Origin: Sipunculus nudus
Taxonomy: Eukaryota > Annelida > Sipuncula > Golfingiida > Sipunculidae
NCBI GenBank assembly: GCA_026874595.1
Contig: CM049306.1
Location: forward strand, 3,676,019 to 3,740,018
Direction of reading: 5' to 3'
DNA: 64,000 nucleotides
The notes beneath the pieces are model-generated. The model was not told the DNA's origin and made no database searches. It saw only the letters and a program-made list of their open reading frames with translations. Shown piece after piece: positions 1-11,851 of this stretch. Numbering within the stretch: the first letter of the stretch is position 1; each line of letters opens with the position of its first letter. The translations under genes and the position numbers were made by a program.

Positions 1-58
1 ATAACACCAAGCAGAACTTAATGGTAGCCATGTCTGTAGCTACTGTACATAATAATGT

Positions 59-122
<64 letters not shown>

Positions 123-1260
123 TATATACATACATACATATTATATATATAAAAGCCTCACTTCACTTTATTAGACAATTTTTCTAGGAAAGAATATATG
201 TGAAATCCACTTAGAGCTCATCCCTCATTCCCCTGGATCTCAAGGAACGTAACAAGCCTTCTATACATCTGAGGCCTGATTGGCAACGCGACGATTGGCC
301 GAGGTGTTCCAATTTCCCCATCAAGCAGTCATTATCTGGCGAAAAGCGTTCCTAAGTCGACGAGAGTCCCTTGGTGGCATGGACTATAGTATAGATATGA
401 ATCCTAGGACAAGTGCTTATATTAGGCCAACTTTTTGATCATGTGTAGCAGGGCCGGATACAGAGAGGGGGTTGGGTCTGAGGGTTGAACCCCTACCCAC
501 TTACATACCTTGAAATATGTTTTTTTTTTCACAAAGCTCAGGCCATAATAAAATATATTTATTTCAGTCATATTATAAAATTTAAAGTAAATTACCTCCT
601 ATTACGTTATCATTGGACATATCGAAATTATTTTCTTAAAGCGTACTTAAAGCATGTTTTTTTAACCTTTTATATATATATGAATCAGCCCCAAGCAAAT
701 CCTGGACCCGAAAGAAATCTTGGACCCGGCCTTGTGTAGGCAAGGCGGGTCCACCGTTGTGGGAGGGGTCTTTCTCTCCCAGGGTATTTGAAAGTGTCAA
801 TTATCTTTGTATGAACAGATTAATTGAGAAATATTGAAGCCGAGCAGAATAGAATTTAGTAGCTTACAATTTTAGTATATATTCCGTATTAAAACTTATC
901 AGTATTCCAAGTGTAACAGTTAGAAGAAGCAATACTGTCGGTGATATATCACCGAACTTTATCTAACTATTGAATAGAATTCGATCAACAGGTAAAACGC
1001 ATCTTTTCTATCTTTTAGCACCTGTCAGTTTTCCTGCCTACTCTTAGTCTAAAGGGTTACTTAAACAGACTTATTTTTAAAGCAAAGGCTAACTAGGTAG
1101 GTTTGGTAAGTTGTAATGAAAAGACTTATTTGATTATTAAGTGTATAGAATACTACGGCTGTGTTTTTGTTGGGGAAAAATGTTCCCGCGAACCGGAATC
1201 GAACCGGTGACCTAAGGATATCTGTGTACGTCTCACTACAGTCCTCCGCTCTACCAGCTG
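1..1260 (+). repeat. Diverged old copy of the 3' end of the 10.4-kb array unit
   Basis: This stretch aligns along its whole length with the end of each array unit (U1 31462-32836). Matching landmarks in the same order are the AACACCAAGC start, the TACATACATA microsatellite, CTGAGGCCTGATTGGCAACG, the GCAGGGCCGGATACAGAGAG segment, CAAATCCTGGACCCGAAAG and finally the tRNA-Tyr body. By eye the identity is roughly 85-90 percent with scattered indels, whereas the array copies are nearly identical to each other. It is therefore an older relative left outside the homogenised array. Homology stops abruptly after CCAGCTG at about 1260, inside the tRNA-Tyr gene. No protein gene is seen in it. Confidence 0.9.
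66..120. repeat. (TA)n microsatellite
   Basis: About 27 uninterrupted TA dinucleotides. The corresponding place in the array units has only a short TATATACATAC / TACATACATA tract, so the TA run expanded in this old copy alone. Confidence 0.95.
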
Positions 1261-1272
1261 CGCCAAAGCTGG
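1184..1272 (-). pseudogene. tRNA-Tyr(GTA) pseudogene with 16-nt intron, acceptor strand replaced
   Basis: On the minus strand the D arm, anticodon arm (GTA), T arm and 3' acceptor strand match the array tRNA-Tyr genes. A 16-nt intron (1220-1235) sits directly after position 37, as in other eukaryotic tRNA-Tyr genes, and a T5 run follows the 3' end. The 5' acceptor strand is not homologous: the seven bases expected to pair give only partial pairing, and the D stem has a GCGC/GAGC mismatch. Oddly, a perfect 9-bp inverted repeat (AATGTTCCC at 1179-1187, GGGAACATT at 1272-1280) encloses the gene, so a different closing stem could form. It is probably not a working tRNA gene, although the split anticodon loop and intron are intact. 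Confidence 0.75.
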
Positions 1273-1280
1273 GGAACATT

Positions 1281-4239
1281 CGACTGTATGGCGGGGGAAC
1301 TCTGCGGAGCTCAGGGGGAACTAGGGGGGAACTATTGGGAAGTCAATAGGAGACGTTTTAAAGGGACATGAAGTAGACAACAGACGAAGTTATTTTTCTT
1401 TATTCGTTTCCTGTTTTATGTCAAAGTTTGAGTGTGTTTATTGCAATAGACACATAGAAATTCGGCAGATAACAGTGTGAAGCGGACGAAGCCACGCACG
1501 GCTATTCAGCGTTGAGGGGAATCCCAAGCCATAACGAGGCTTGCAAAATCGGTCAACTGGTAGACTGGCTCCCGTGTCCTATTATGTTTGGAAGGGGACC
1601 TGGTTGCATTTGGGGCATAGTTAATGTCATTTAATTTAGTTTATGTCATTTAGTTTAGTTAATATCATTCAATTATTTTTTTAAAGTTTAGAATCAAATA
1701 CTTAAGGAAAAATGCAAGTGTATGTTTATGAGTATCCATATATGTATGGTCATAGGTCCATAATACATTTTAACAACTATAAATTTCTTAATTTAAAAGT
1801 TTTGCTTTCTAAAAGGAATTTAACAGCTTTATATATCAATGCTCTGAACTGCACAGTATTATAAAATTAATTTGCACTTTTTTCAACAGAGCATCATGCT
1901 TCAAACTGCTGCCATATTAAGGTTAATCATGTTATGTACTAATAATCATTACAGTCATCTTAACCATTTTTGAATAAAATGGAATAATAATATTAATAAC
2001 AATCCAAGATAACTGTAGCAGGGATTTGTTTAAATAGGCTTGATGGGGCGTCACAACTAGCATATGTACACTCATTTAACCAAGAACATACACAATTGGA
2101 CACTTCAACCACACAAACACAAGTATACTGATTTAAACCACTTCAACCATAACAAACACAAGTAAACTTATTTAAACCACAACAAGCACAAGTAGACTGA
2201 ATTTGGCAGTTTATTCAACAATAATTATAACAAAATATATCCAAAATAATTTCAACAATGTCAATGATGTCATCAGTTCCTGTAAAAAAAGCCATTTATA
2301 TATATACGTATAATTATACATAAATATTTATATTTCATATACTTTAACATAATATGTATATATACATATCTGTAAACCTTTATAAACACAGACAAAACAG
2401 CATTAACACATTAGTGTTACAGACTCAAGCACACTCAAAATTGGCACACAGATTGCCTACTGATCTCTAGATTTCCTCAGGTCAAAGATAACCCATATAT
2501 AGTTTCAGTTTTAAATATTCCAATAAATTTATAGTAAACACCTTCAGGAAGAATTGTTCAATTTGTTAAATGTACTATAAACCTGAAAAAGGTATTGCAT
2601 GTGATGTAAATGGTGTCTGAATTTGTCAGAAATATAAAATCAATGTAAAGAAGAAAGGATTAAACTCTCAAGTTGAACTTGATTTTAAAACGAATACAGT
2701 AATTCTACATAAAAATTACATTTAGTCTATTGTTGAGCTTAAAAAATGTATTACTGAAAACTCAAAGTAAGTCAATCTTCACTCATTAGATTTTTATTCT
2801 TCATGTTTAGCATGTTGGTTAAAAGCTGATGATTAATAGTAGAAACTGGAATATTTAATATTTGACAAATAACACAGTATTTTAAGTATTTTCTTGAACA
2901 ACAATATTTATTTAATACTGGTTATTTAACTGTTTTCAATCTCAATATAGTGCTGTGATTGATTTGCAAAGAATCTGGTTGATATGGATTTTATATATAT
3001 GTGAGCAGAGAATCATTGTACATGGATATAAATATACAGGTTATAAAGTCTTGTTTAAGTGAACCCCTCAAAACAACAATTCCTTGTGTTTTCTTCATAC
3101 TCAGCTCATTTATATTAGATCTGTTTAAATAATATATTTAAACTTGGAATAGCAGGCATCTGGTATATCATTTTGTGGTCACTTGTTTTGGTTCCAACAA
3201 TCCACCTGAAGCTCAATTACACAACCACTACCACTGAGTAAACACCCACAAACCAAAGCCTTGCATCACTGATTAGTAAAGAGTAATATGTCAAAGAAGT
3301 ACAGGGCATATAGATCAAGGCATGTCAATGGATGGTCACAATGTTTGTGTCTATGTTCACAGCCTTTAACAAGCTTGCTATTGTATGAAGACTCAGCTCC
3401 TTAGCTTTGTTTAAAACATTTTGCCAATACAGAATTTTTATTGTTCCATATTTCAGATCACCATCTGCTGAGAAGAATATATTAGCCACTAAAATCCAGC
3501 GAGTAATCCTTGATTAAGTTGAGATGCATTATGGAAACTTAACCATGTTTCAAATAGCTGATCTTTACTAATATTTTTGTAATATTTAAGTACTTGTGAC
3601 TTATGAAACATGGGGTATTGTTATTGGGATTTTAAGTATAAGCTTTAAGAATTGCCTTGACCATCTGGGTGTTACTGGTTATGAATTTCATGTTTGCTTA
3701 GTTTGTTTTTCCCATAATTAAAGTAATCAATCTTTTTAATTTTCTTTGTTACCAAAAGCAAGTTGAAAACTATCAATAATCCAAGAGTATAATGGTAAGC
3801 TACATGGAAGTAGCACAAAACACTTTCACTTAATCTACATAACCATACAGATTTTTAGATTCTCAAATTTCCTCTTAGATGACCATCTAAAAAAGCGACC
3901 ACCACACTCCCAATGTGATTATCATTCAAAGGTTCCACTGTTCTTACAATATTATTTAGTATTTTTAAACACTATCCATATATTCCTGGAAGGACCCATT
4001 CACCCCTGCAATGATCCTTTTTAACAGCCAAGTCTAAAACTATAGAAACAAGAAATTTTCTTCACATGACACCACCATACCCAACCATTAACTTCCCAAT
4101 TATCATTCATTCATTGTATCATGATAAGCATATTTATCCATCGCTTACATTGACCAGCATGCCCTTTAGAATTATATTAAAAGTAATATTTCATGTTTAG
4201 AATAACATTTTCATGAACTGCATACACTTGAGTACCTGT
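1281..4239. other. Intergenic, AT-rich, no gene recognised
   Basis: No long open frame, tRNA or recognised element was seen on either strand. The first 60 bases are G-rich (GGGGGAACT-type repeats just after the tRNA-Tyr pseudogene). The remainder is AT-rich sequence with short TA runs near 2300-2360. Introns or regulatory DNA of a neighbouring gene cannot be excluded. Confidence 0.6.
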
Positions 4240-4420
4240 ATGATGTGAATAACTGCCCAGTGATGAATCAAATCACTTATCTCTTCACATTTTACATTCT
4301 GAATAACTGGCCAGTCATGAAATATATGGTCCGATTTATACAATTTCTCCACATTATAATCATACAGGATAGTTGGCCTGTCATGATTTAGATCACTGAT
4401 CTCACCACATTGTAACACTA
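4240..4420. repeat. Three degenerate tandem copies of a ~60-bp unit
   Basis: Three successive segments share the core GAATAACTGxCCAGTxATGAA ... ATCxCTxATCTCxxCACATT with spacing near 60 bp (starting about 4244, 4299 and 4363). A short minus-strand open frame over the region arises from this repetition and does not look like a gene. Confidence 0.6.
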
Positions 4421-4689
4421 TTCATAACATACATAACCTAGTCTAATGGTCAATGATCCAATCTACAGAACAAACCATATTCCTGGCAAAGGTAACACTG
4501 GCTGATGGTCTCTTTAATAAATCACCAAGCTTCATAGAACTCCATAAGTATAAAAAAATCTTTATGCGCACATATAAGTAACATTAAATGTTTGTTAATC
4601 CCTATAATCTGGATTTATTTCTCTTTATACCCTGCGTTTGTCATCCCTGGTTTATCTGTTTCTGAGCAGTGAACTATTTTTATAGCAAT
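4421..4689. other. Intergenic, nothing recognised
   Basis: Short AT-rich spacer between the three-copy repeat and the first degenerate minisatellite-like segment. No coding or RNA signal was seen. Confidence 0.5.
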
Positions 4690-5035
4690 GATATACCTGG
4701 TGTCCATCACCTGGTAGACAAAGATGCAACAGACCAGGGGAGTCATGCAAGACCAGGAGCCTTTGCAGAATCTGTTACCATGATCATTGCCTATTGTAGA
4801 TCATATAGAATGCATGTTACAAACCATGTAGGCCAGGACCACCATTGCTGGCTGTCAAAGACTAAGTAGGCAGCTACCACCACAGTTACTGTTATAAACC
4901 ATGCAGACTGGAACCATCATCACTGGCTGTCCCCGGCCAAGTAGACCATGCAGCATGGCGTCCACATTATAGGCTGTCCTAGACCTGGTGAGCAGCTATC
5001 ACCATCACTGCCTGTTGTAGACCATGTAGCCTGGA
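4690..5035. repeat. Degenerate relatives of the 47-bp minisatellite (left outlier)
   Basis: Recurring pieces such as ACCATGTAGGCCAGGACCACC, GGCAGCTACCACCA and CATCATCACTGGCTGTC match parts of the regular 47-bp unit downstream. They are irregular in spacing and sequence. They look like older, decayed members of the same family, cut off from the main array by about 340 bp of unrelated sequence. Confidence 0.65.
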
Positions 5036-5375
5036 AAGAAAGACAATAAACTGAAACATTTTTCACAAACCTATCTTTAGATCACACTGAAAATTCTAAT
5101 TTATTATGGAAGAAAATTACTTAGCCACAGACCTCTTAAATATTGCCGATAGTTAGCATTAATTACTTTCACCTATATAAAGAAAAAAATATCTAGAAAA
5201 CCTCTAAGGACTGTATTTATTGAAAGAAAGATAACTGCAAAAATACCTGGATAGTTGCAGTTTGTATCCAGTTAGAGCTTGTCAAGCATTGATTCAGTCA
5301 GAAAACACACCAACCACTATTTGCTTATGTTATTAGTTATAACCTTGCTTTAATGTTAAAGTATGTTCTTACCCT
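5036..5375. other. Non-repetitive spacer inside the minisatellite region
   Basis: AT-rich sequence with no recognised gene or repeat. It separates the left degenerate minisatellite members from the regular array, so it may be an insertion into an older array. Confidence 0.45.
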
Positions 5376-8368
5376 GAAGGCATGGACCATCATCACAGGC
5401 TGTCCAACACTAAGTAGACTGTGTAGGCCATAACCACCATCAATGGTTGTATAAGACCAAGTATACAATGTAGGCAGGGTCCACCATCACAGGTTGTTGA
5501 AGACCAAGTAGACAATGTAGGCTGGGTCCACCATCACAGGTTGTTGATGACCAAGTAGACAATGTATGCTGGGTCCACCATCACAGGTTGTTGAAGACCA
5601 AGTAAACAATGTAGACTGGGTCCACCATCACAGGCTATTGAAGACCATGTAGACAATGTAGACTGGGTCCACCATCACAGGTTGTTGATGACCAAGTAAA
5701 CAATGTAGACTGGGTCCACCATCACAGGCTATTGAAGACCATGTAGACAATGTAGACTGGGTCCACCATCACAGGTTGTTGATGACCATGTAGACAATGT
5801 AGACTGGGTCCACCATCACAGGTTGTTGAAGACCAAGTAAACAATGTAGACTGGGTCCACCGTCACAGGTTGTTGATGACCAAGTAAACGATGTAGACTG
5901 GGTCCACCATCACAGGTTGTTGATGACCATGTAGACAATGTATGCTGGGACCACCATCACAGGTTGTTGAAGACCAAGTAAACAATGTAGGCTGGGACCA
6001 CCATCACAGGTTGTTGATGACCATGTAGACAATGTATGCTGGGTCCACCATCACAGGTTGTTGAAGACCAAGTAAACAATGTATGCTGGGTCCACCATCA
6101 CAGGTTGTTGATGACCATGTAGACAATGTATGCTGGGTCCACCATCACAGGTTGTTGAAGACCAAGTAAACAATGTATGCTGGGTCCACCATCACAGGTT
6201 GTTGAAGACCAAGTAAACAATGTAGGCTGGGTCCACCATCACAGGTTGTTGAAGACCATGTAGACAATGTAGACTGGGTCCACCATCACAGGTTGTTGAT
6301 GACTAAGTAAACAATGTAGGCTGGGTCCACCATCACAGGTTATTGAAGACCAAGTAAACAATGTAGACTGGGTCCACCATCACAGGTTGTTGAAGACCAA
6401 GTAAACAATGTAGACTGGGTCCACCATCACAGGTTGTTGAAGACCAAGTAAACAATGTAGGCTGGGACCATCATCACAGGTTGTTGAAGACCAAGTAAAC
6501 AATGTAGACTGGGTCCACCATCACAGGTTATTGAAGACCAAGTAAACAATGTAGACTGGGTCCACCATCACAGGTTGTTGAAGACCAAGTAAACAATGTA
6601 GGCTGGGACCATCATCACAGGTTGTTGAAGACCATGTAGACAATGTAGACTGGGTCCACCATCACAGGTTGTTGAAGACCATGTAGACAATGTAGGCTGG
6701 GTCCACCATCACAGGTTATTGAAGACCAAGTAAACAATGTAGACTGGGTCCACCATCACAGGTTGTTGAAGACCAAGTAAACAATGTAGACTGGGTCCAC
6801 CATCACAGGTTGTTGAAGACCAAGTAAACAATGTAGGCTGGGACCATCATCACAGGTTGTTGAAGACCAAGTAAACAATGTAGACTGGGTCCACCATCAC
6901 AGGTTATTGAAGACCAAGTAAACAATGTAGACTGGGACCATCATCACAGGTTGTTGAAGACCAAGTAAACGATGTAGACTGGGTCCACCATCACAGGTTG
7001 TTGAAGACCAAGTAAACGATGTAGGCTGGGTCCACCATCACAGGTTGTTGATGACCATGTAGACAATGTAGGCTGGGTCCACCATCACAGGTTGTTGATG
7101 ACCATGTAGACAATGTATGCTGGGTCCACCATCACAGGTTATTGAAGACCATGTAGACAATGTAGGCTGGGTCCACCATCACAGGTTGTTGAAGACCAAG
7201 TAAACAATGTAGACTGGGTCCACCATCACAGGTTGTTGAAGACCAAGTAAACAATGTAGACTGGGTCCACCATCACAGGTTATTGAAGACCAAGTAAACA
7301 ATGTAGGCTGGGTCCACCATCACAGGTTGTTGATGACTAAGTAAACAATGTAGGCTGGGTCCACCATCACAGGTTGTTGATGACCAAGTAAACAATGAAG
7401 ACTGGGTCCACCATCACAGGTTGTTGATGACCATGTAGACAATGTAGGCTGGGTCCACCATCACAGGTTATTGAAGACCATGTAGACAATGTAGGCTGGG
7501 TCCACCATCACAGGTTGTTGATGACCATGTAGACAATGTATGCTGGGACCACCATCACAGGTTGTTGAAGACCAAGTAAACAATGTAGGCTGGGACCACC
7601 ATCACAGGTTGTTGATGACCATGTAGACAATGTAGGCTGGGACCACCATCACAGGTTGTTGAAGACCAAGTAAACAATGTAGGCTGGGACCACCATCACA
7701 GGTTGTTGATGACGATGTAGACAATGTAGGCTGGGTCCACCATCACAGGTTATTGAAGACCATGTAGACAATGTAGGCTGGGTCCACCATCACAGGTTGT
7801 TGAAGACCATGTAGACAATGTATGCTGGGTCCACAATCACAGGTTATTGAAGACCATGTAGACAATGTATGCTGGGTCCACCATCACAGGTTGTTGATGA
7901 GCATGTAGACAATGTATGCTGGGACCACCATCACAGGTGGTTGAAGACCAAGTAAACAATGTAGGCTGGGTCCACCATCACAGGTTATTGAAGACCATGT
8001 AGACAATGTAGACTGGGTCCACCATCACAGGTTGTTGATGACCATGTAAACAATGTAGGCGGGGTCCACCATCACAGGTTGTTGATGACCATGTAGACAA
8101 TGTATGCTGGGTCCACCATCACAGGTTGTTGAAGACCAAGTAAACAATGTATGCTGGGTCCACCATCACAGGTTGTTGATGACCATGTAGACAATGTATG
8201 CTGGGTCCACCATCACAGGTTGTTGAAGACCAAGTAAACAATGTAGACTGGGTCCACCATCACAGGTTGTTGAAGACCAAGTAAACAATGTAGACTGGGT
8301 CCACCATCACAGGTTATTGAAGACCATGTAGACAATGTAGGCTGGGTCCACCATCACAGGTTGTTGAA
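5376..8368. repeat. 47-bp minisatellite, 61 regular units plus degenerate lead-in
   Basis: A degenerate lead-in (5376-5501) is followed by a regular array. The GACC at 5502 and the GACC at 8369 are 2867 bp apart, which is exactly 61 x 47. The unit reads GACCAAGTAAACAATGTAG, ACTGGGTCCACCATCACAGG, TTGTTGAA. Two main variants alternate: ACCAAGTAAAC and ACCATGTAGAC. These two differences almost always occur together. Further variation lies at GAC/GGC/TGC after AATGTA, at GGTCC/GGACC, and at TTGTTGAA/TTATTGAA/TTGTTGAT. Every frame has frequent stops and 47 is not a multiple of three, so it is non-coding. Confidence 0.97.
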
Positions 8369-8835
8369 GACCATGTAGGTAGCTAAGACCATCACTGCCT
8401 GTTGTAGACCTATTAAGCCAGGACCACCATTGCTTATTGTCGAAAATCATGTAGGCAGCTACCACCATCACTGCTGTTGTAGACCATGTAAGCCTGGCCT
8501 ACCATCCCTGCCTGTCAAAGACCATGTAGGCAGCCATCACCATCACTGCCTTTGGAAGACCATGTAAGCCGGGACCACCTTAACTGGCTGTAAAAGACCA
8601 TGTGGGCAGCTACCACCATCACTGCCTTTGGAAGACCATGTAAGCCGGGACCACCTTAACTGGCTGTAAAAGACCATGTGTGCAGCTACCACCATTACTG
8701 CCTGTTGTTGACCATGTAGACCATACAGCCTGGGACAATCATCACTGGTTGTTGGAGACCAAGTAGACCATAAAGCCTTGGATCAGGACCAGACCAGTCC
8801 TAGACCAGGTAGACCATGCTGCCTGGAACCCATCA
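8369..8835. repeat. Degenerate relatives of the 47-bp minisatellite (right flank)
   Basis: After the last regular unit the sequence changes to longer, irregular modules. These contain GACCATGTAGGCAGCTACCA, CACCATCACTGCCTGTTGTAG and GGACCACCTTAACTGGCTG; the last module is present twice (about 8572 and 8650). They match the left outlier at 4690-5035 better than the 47-bp consensus, consistent with an ancestral longer form from which the 47-bp unit amplified. Confidence 0.75.
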
Positions 8836-10319
8836 TCACTGACTGTCAATGCAATAAATGTAATATTATAATCTGTATGTGAATCGCAAGACCTGGATTT
8901 GATTTTATAATGACCACTTCAAAGCACAGTCTTTGTGAATTATTTGACAACCACGAAATATTTTGTGTTAGTTCTGTGAGGGGCATGATGGTTGAAATAT
9001 TAAACCAAATTGTGCAGGATGGGTGATCTGATGGCTGCAAATTGATTTTAGCTGAATAGTGATATAGTGGTCTACTATGATTTGAAAATATAATACTTTA
9101 TCATCTATTTTTAATTATTTAATATACAGAGTAAATACAGGCTTAGGTATTAAATGTATAGATATTGTTCTTATTATACTTTGATACACAATGATACAGA
9201 GGAAACCCATCAGCACTGTGCAACGCACCTGGGGACAAAGATTCTAATGCTGAGCATCCTGTCAACGGTTGTTAATTTCCTGGGAAACAAGCATATTTCC
9301 CAGGGCAGTGGGAATTTCTGAGGTATCCCAGGAAATACAGGGAATTACCAGGATTGACTGGGAATTTTACTAATCCATAAAATATTCCAAAAACTACAGA
9401 AATTTGCAACTATTATTGATTTAATTTATAGGATAAATAGTCACTCCCCTCCATGGCTCCCTAAGTGCATTTGATAGATTGTCTAACAATTATTATCACT
9501 ATTATCCTGTCTGTTTTCTGAATTTATCTTTATCAATATAATCTATATGTGTTATACATATATATCTATAAGTGTTAATTATGACAGAAAAAAATGATGG
9601 ACATTTTACTTATGTGGGCACCACAGAAGGTCTGAGACACCTCATTATATATGGGGCCTGTATCAGCTGAAGAAATTCTGGTAATCATGTATTCTTATCT
9701 GAAGTTATGATTATCTAAACAAGGTTATCTAAATAAGTCAGTGTGATTGTGGAACCGGACTGCAGCTATCATAACAGCATACTTGAATGGACACATTGAG
9801 CAGTATCCAGAAGTATATATGAAGTATATATGATGCACCACATAACCATTACCTTACATCATATTTATCATCACAAGAATAAGAAATGAATGATGAAATC
9901 AAAATGATATTTAGATGTTAACAATTCTTAATTGAGTAAATAGAATCAGAACTGTCAGCATGGATTTATAAAAACCTGAATATTTTTTCAGCACTTCCCC
10001 TATCCTTTCTCAATTCAAACAAAACAAGACTAATAAAATCCGTCTGAAGGTCAGAGGTATCCCAAAATATGTATCCCAACAGCTTTTTCTATAATGTAGG
10101 TATCATTTTATTATTTTATATTAGCTTTGCTTTTAATTTTTTTATCATATTAAATAGGTTGAAACCACTTTACTTGTGCTGAAATATTAAAAACTTTGTT
10201 AATCTTTTCTTGTTAATTATGTGTATAAATATACAGATATTTTTTATTTCCCGGTCACATTTCCCAGGGTGCCATTAATGAAAAGTGTGGCCTGAAACCA
10301 TTTAATGATGCAATTAGGA
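8836..10319. other. Intergenic; TTTCCxGGGAAA-rich patches at both ends of a ~1-kb part
   Basis: No gene recognised. Near 9270-9370 and again near 10245-10275 there are clusters of short TTTCCTGGGAAA / CCCAGGG motifs, partly inverted relative to each other. This could mean a decayed inverted-repeat element of about 1 kb, but I could not define matching ends or a target duplication. Confidence 0.35.
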
Positions 10320-10320
10320 A

Positions 10321-10401
10321 ACAAGGGTCCATGGGTCACTGCGCTCAGCTGAAGTTGACCTTGAAGGTAATAAGGGACCCATGGGTCACAGTGCTCAGCT
10401 G
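10321..10401. repeat. Two copies of an AAGGG(A/T)CCATGGGTCAC...CTCAGCTG motif
   Basis: Two copies about 46 bp apart share AAGGGxCCATGGGTCAC, a variable 4-base spacer and GCTCAGCTG. The core GACCCATGGGTC is a perfect palindrome in the second copy. The same motif returns at 11817. It resembles a dispersed repeat end that I recall from mollusc genomes; that attribution is from memory. Confidence 0.6.
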
Positions 10402-11220
10402 TTAAATATGATCACAAATTATGATTTGTTAGAGGAGGTAGGCAAATGCTGGTATTGTGTGGTAATATAAGCTGTATTTTGAGCTGATGGTGTTTAAGTT
10501 ATGTAAGATTTTGATAATATCCTTGGAGACAGGGAACAGGACTGATGTCATTTATATTATTTACAGTTGGAAATGGTGTGCTATTGTCACATAGGTTTTG
10601 ACTTGGCCGTATAACTTTATCTACTTTGCAGTAGAATTATTTGAAAAAAAAAAACTCTATTATTAGGCATGTTAATTATGCTTTTTACAAATAAGTTAAC
10701 TGTTATTTAATAATTACAGATTATCCCTACCCAAGAGTAGCACTAGTACAAATATTATGTTAAACTATTTATTTAAAAAAATTCAAACAAATATGGTGTC
10801 AAATATAATTTAAATTAATAATAATAACAGTATTATCTGAAAAGAATTTTTAATAATATTTAATCGAAATAAATGATTATTAAAATAATATTATAGAATA
10901 TATTCTCGAATGCATTAAATTATGCATGAATTGTGCCATATTGGCATTCAAATACATTAGCAAAGTATTAACACCATGTCTGGTATTTATTCAGTTTCAG
11001 CAAAACAAAGTTCCTGAGAATCCAGAATATACAAATTTCACAAATTTAATTATGATCATAAGTACCTGGTTTTAAGGCTTTAATTTATATGTAAAAAAAA
11101 AATATTATATTCACTTTGGACTCCTTCATGTCAATCTATGCACTAATCATAGAAAGAATCTTATGACAATTATATACATTACAACAATCATAATGAGAAC
11201 TTGTTTTATTAAAAAAAAAA
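10402..11220. other. AT-rich intergenic sequence, no gene recognised
   Basis: Long AT-rich tracts with homopolymer A and T runs. No tRNA, coding region or clear repeat found on either strand. Confidence 0.5.
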
Positions 11221-11819
11221 TGTATCAGAAAAATTTAAAGTAGCTATGAAACCATTATATGTGTAAAAAATAACCCAAGGATAAGAACACCCTATAAATC
11301 ATACAAGAAGCAAACTAGAGGTGGGCAAAAGAAATAAAGAAACCAGTAATATAAATTTTTATTATTTACATAGTCTTGTGACAGCTGATACAGCGACAAG
11401 TCTTAATGTCATTAGTGAAACATATTGACATCTTCAATCAGTAGTGGTCTGAGTAAAATTTCAAAATTTTGACATATTTTAATTTTTTTTTTTTTAATTT
11501 TGAAATAAATATAAATTAACAAGCTGAAACACTTGTAAAAGACCTTGAAATTTAGATTAATATTATCACCTGCATCTTTGTCTATCATTAATTTCCTTCA
11601 TAAATTCCCTAACAGTAAAGAACAATATAATTTAGTTAATGTTTTTTCATTATTAAAATTGAAATGTTATAGTGTTATTTGGAATACATTTTCATCCATC
11701 CATACAAAATCCATAAAACATCAGTAATTGTAACTGCCAAGGTATTTTCCTGTAACTCATCAACTATCAAATTCCTTTTCTATTAATTTGTCTTAAATTT
11801 GTTATTATAGACCTATAAC
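11221..11819. repeat. Direct duplicate, copy 1 (partner 13627-14239)
   Basis: Begins TGTATCAGAAAAA and runs through matched landmarks: GAAATAAAGAAACCAGTAATA, GACAGCTGATACAG, AAGTCTTAATGTCATT, GACCTTGAAATTTAGATTAA, TTGTCTATCATTAA, GGAATACATTTTCA and ACATCAGTAATTG. All occur in the same order in the second copy at 13627. Identity is roughly 75-80 percent by eye with indels. It is immediately followed by a CCATGGGTCAC motif, so it may be the internal part of a dispersed element. No coding frame. Confidence 0.8.
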
Positions 11820-11851
11820 AAGGGACCCATGGGTCACGGCACTCAGCTGAT
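11817..11851. repeat. Third copy of the GACCCATGGGTCAC...CTCAGCTG motif
   Basis: CAAGGGACCCATGGGTCAC followed by CTCAGCTGA, the same motif as at 10321-10401. It sits directly at the end of the 600-bp duplicate copy 1. The second duplicate at 14239 lacks it. Confidence 0.6.

Noticed and set aside
4197-4418. 73-codon minus-strand frame with repeated peptide
   Set aside because: The peptide repetition simply reflects the three-copy DNA repeat. No start context or family match.
5376-8835. CRISPR-like array
   Set aside because: The 47-bp units are directly adjacent with no unique spacers, and the genome is eukaryotic. It is a minisatellite.
9270-10280. Possible inverted-repeat element with TTTCCxGGGAAA ends
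   Set aside because: The motifs are short and imperfect, the ends could not be matched, and no target duplication was visible.
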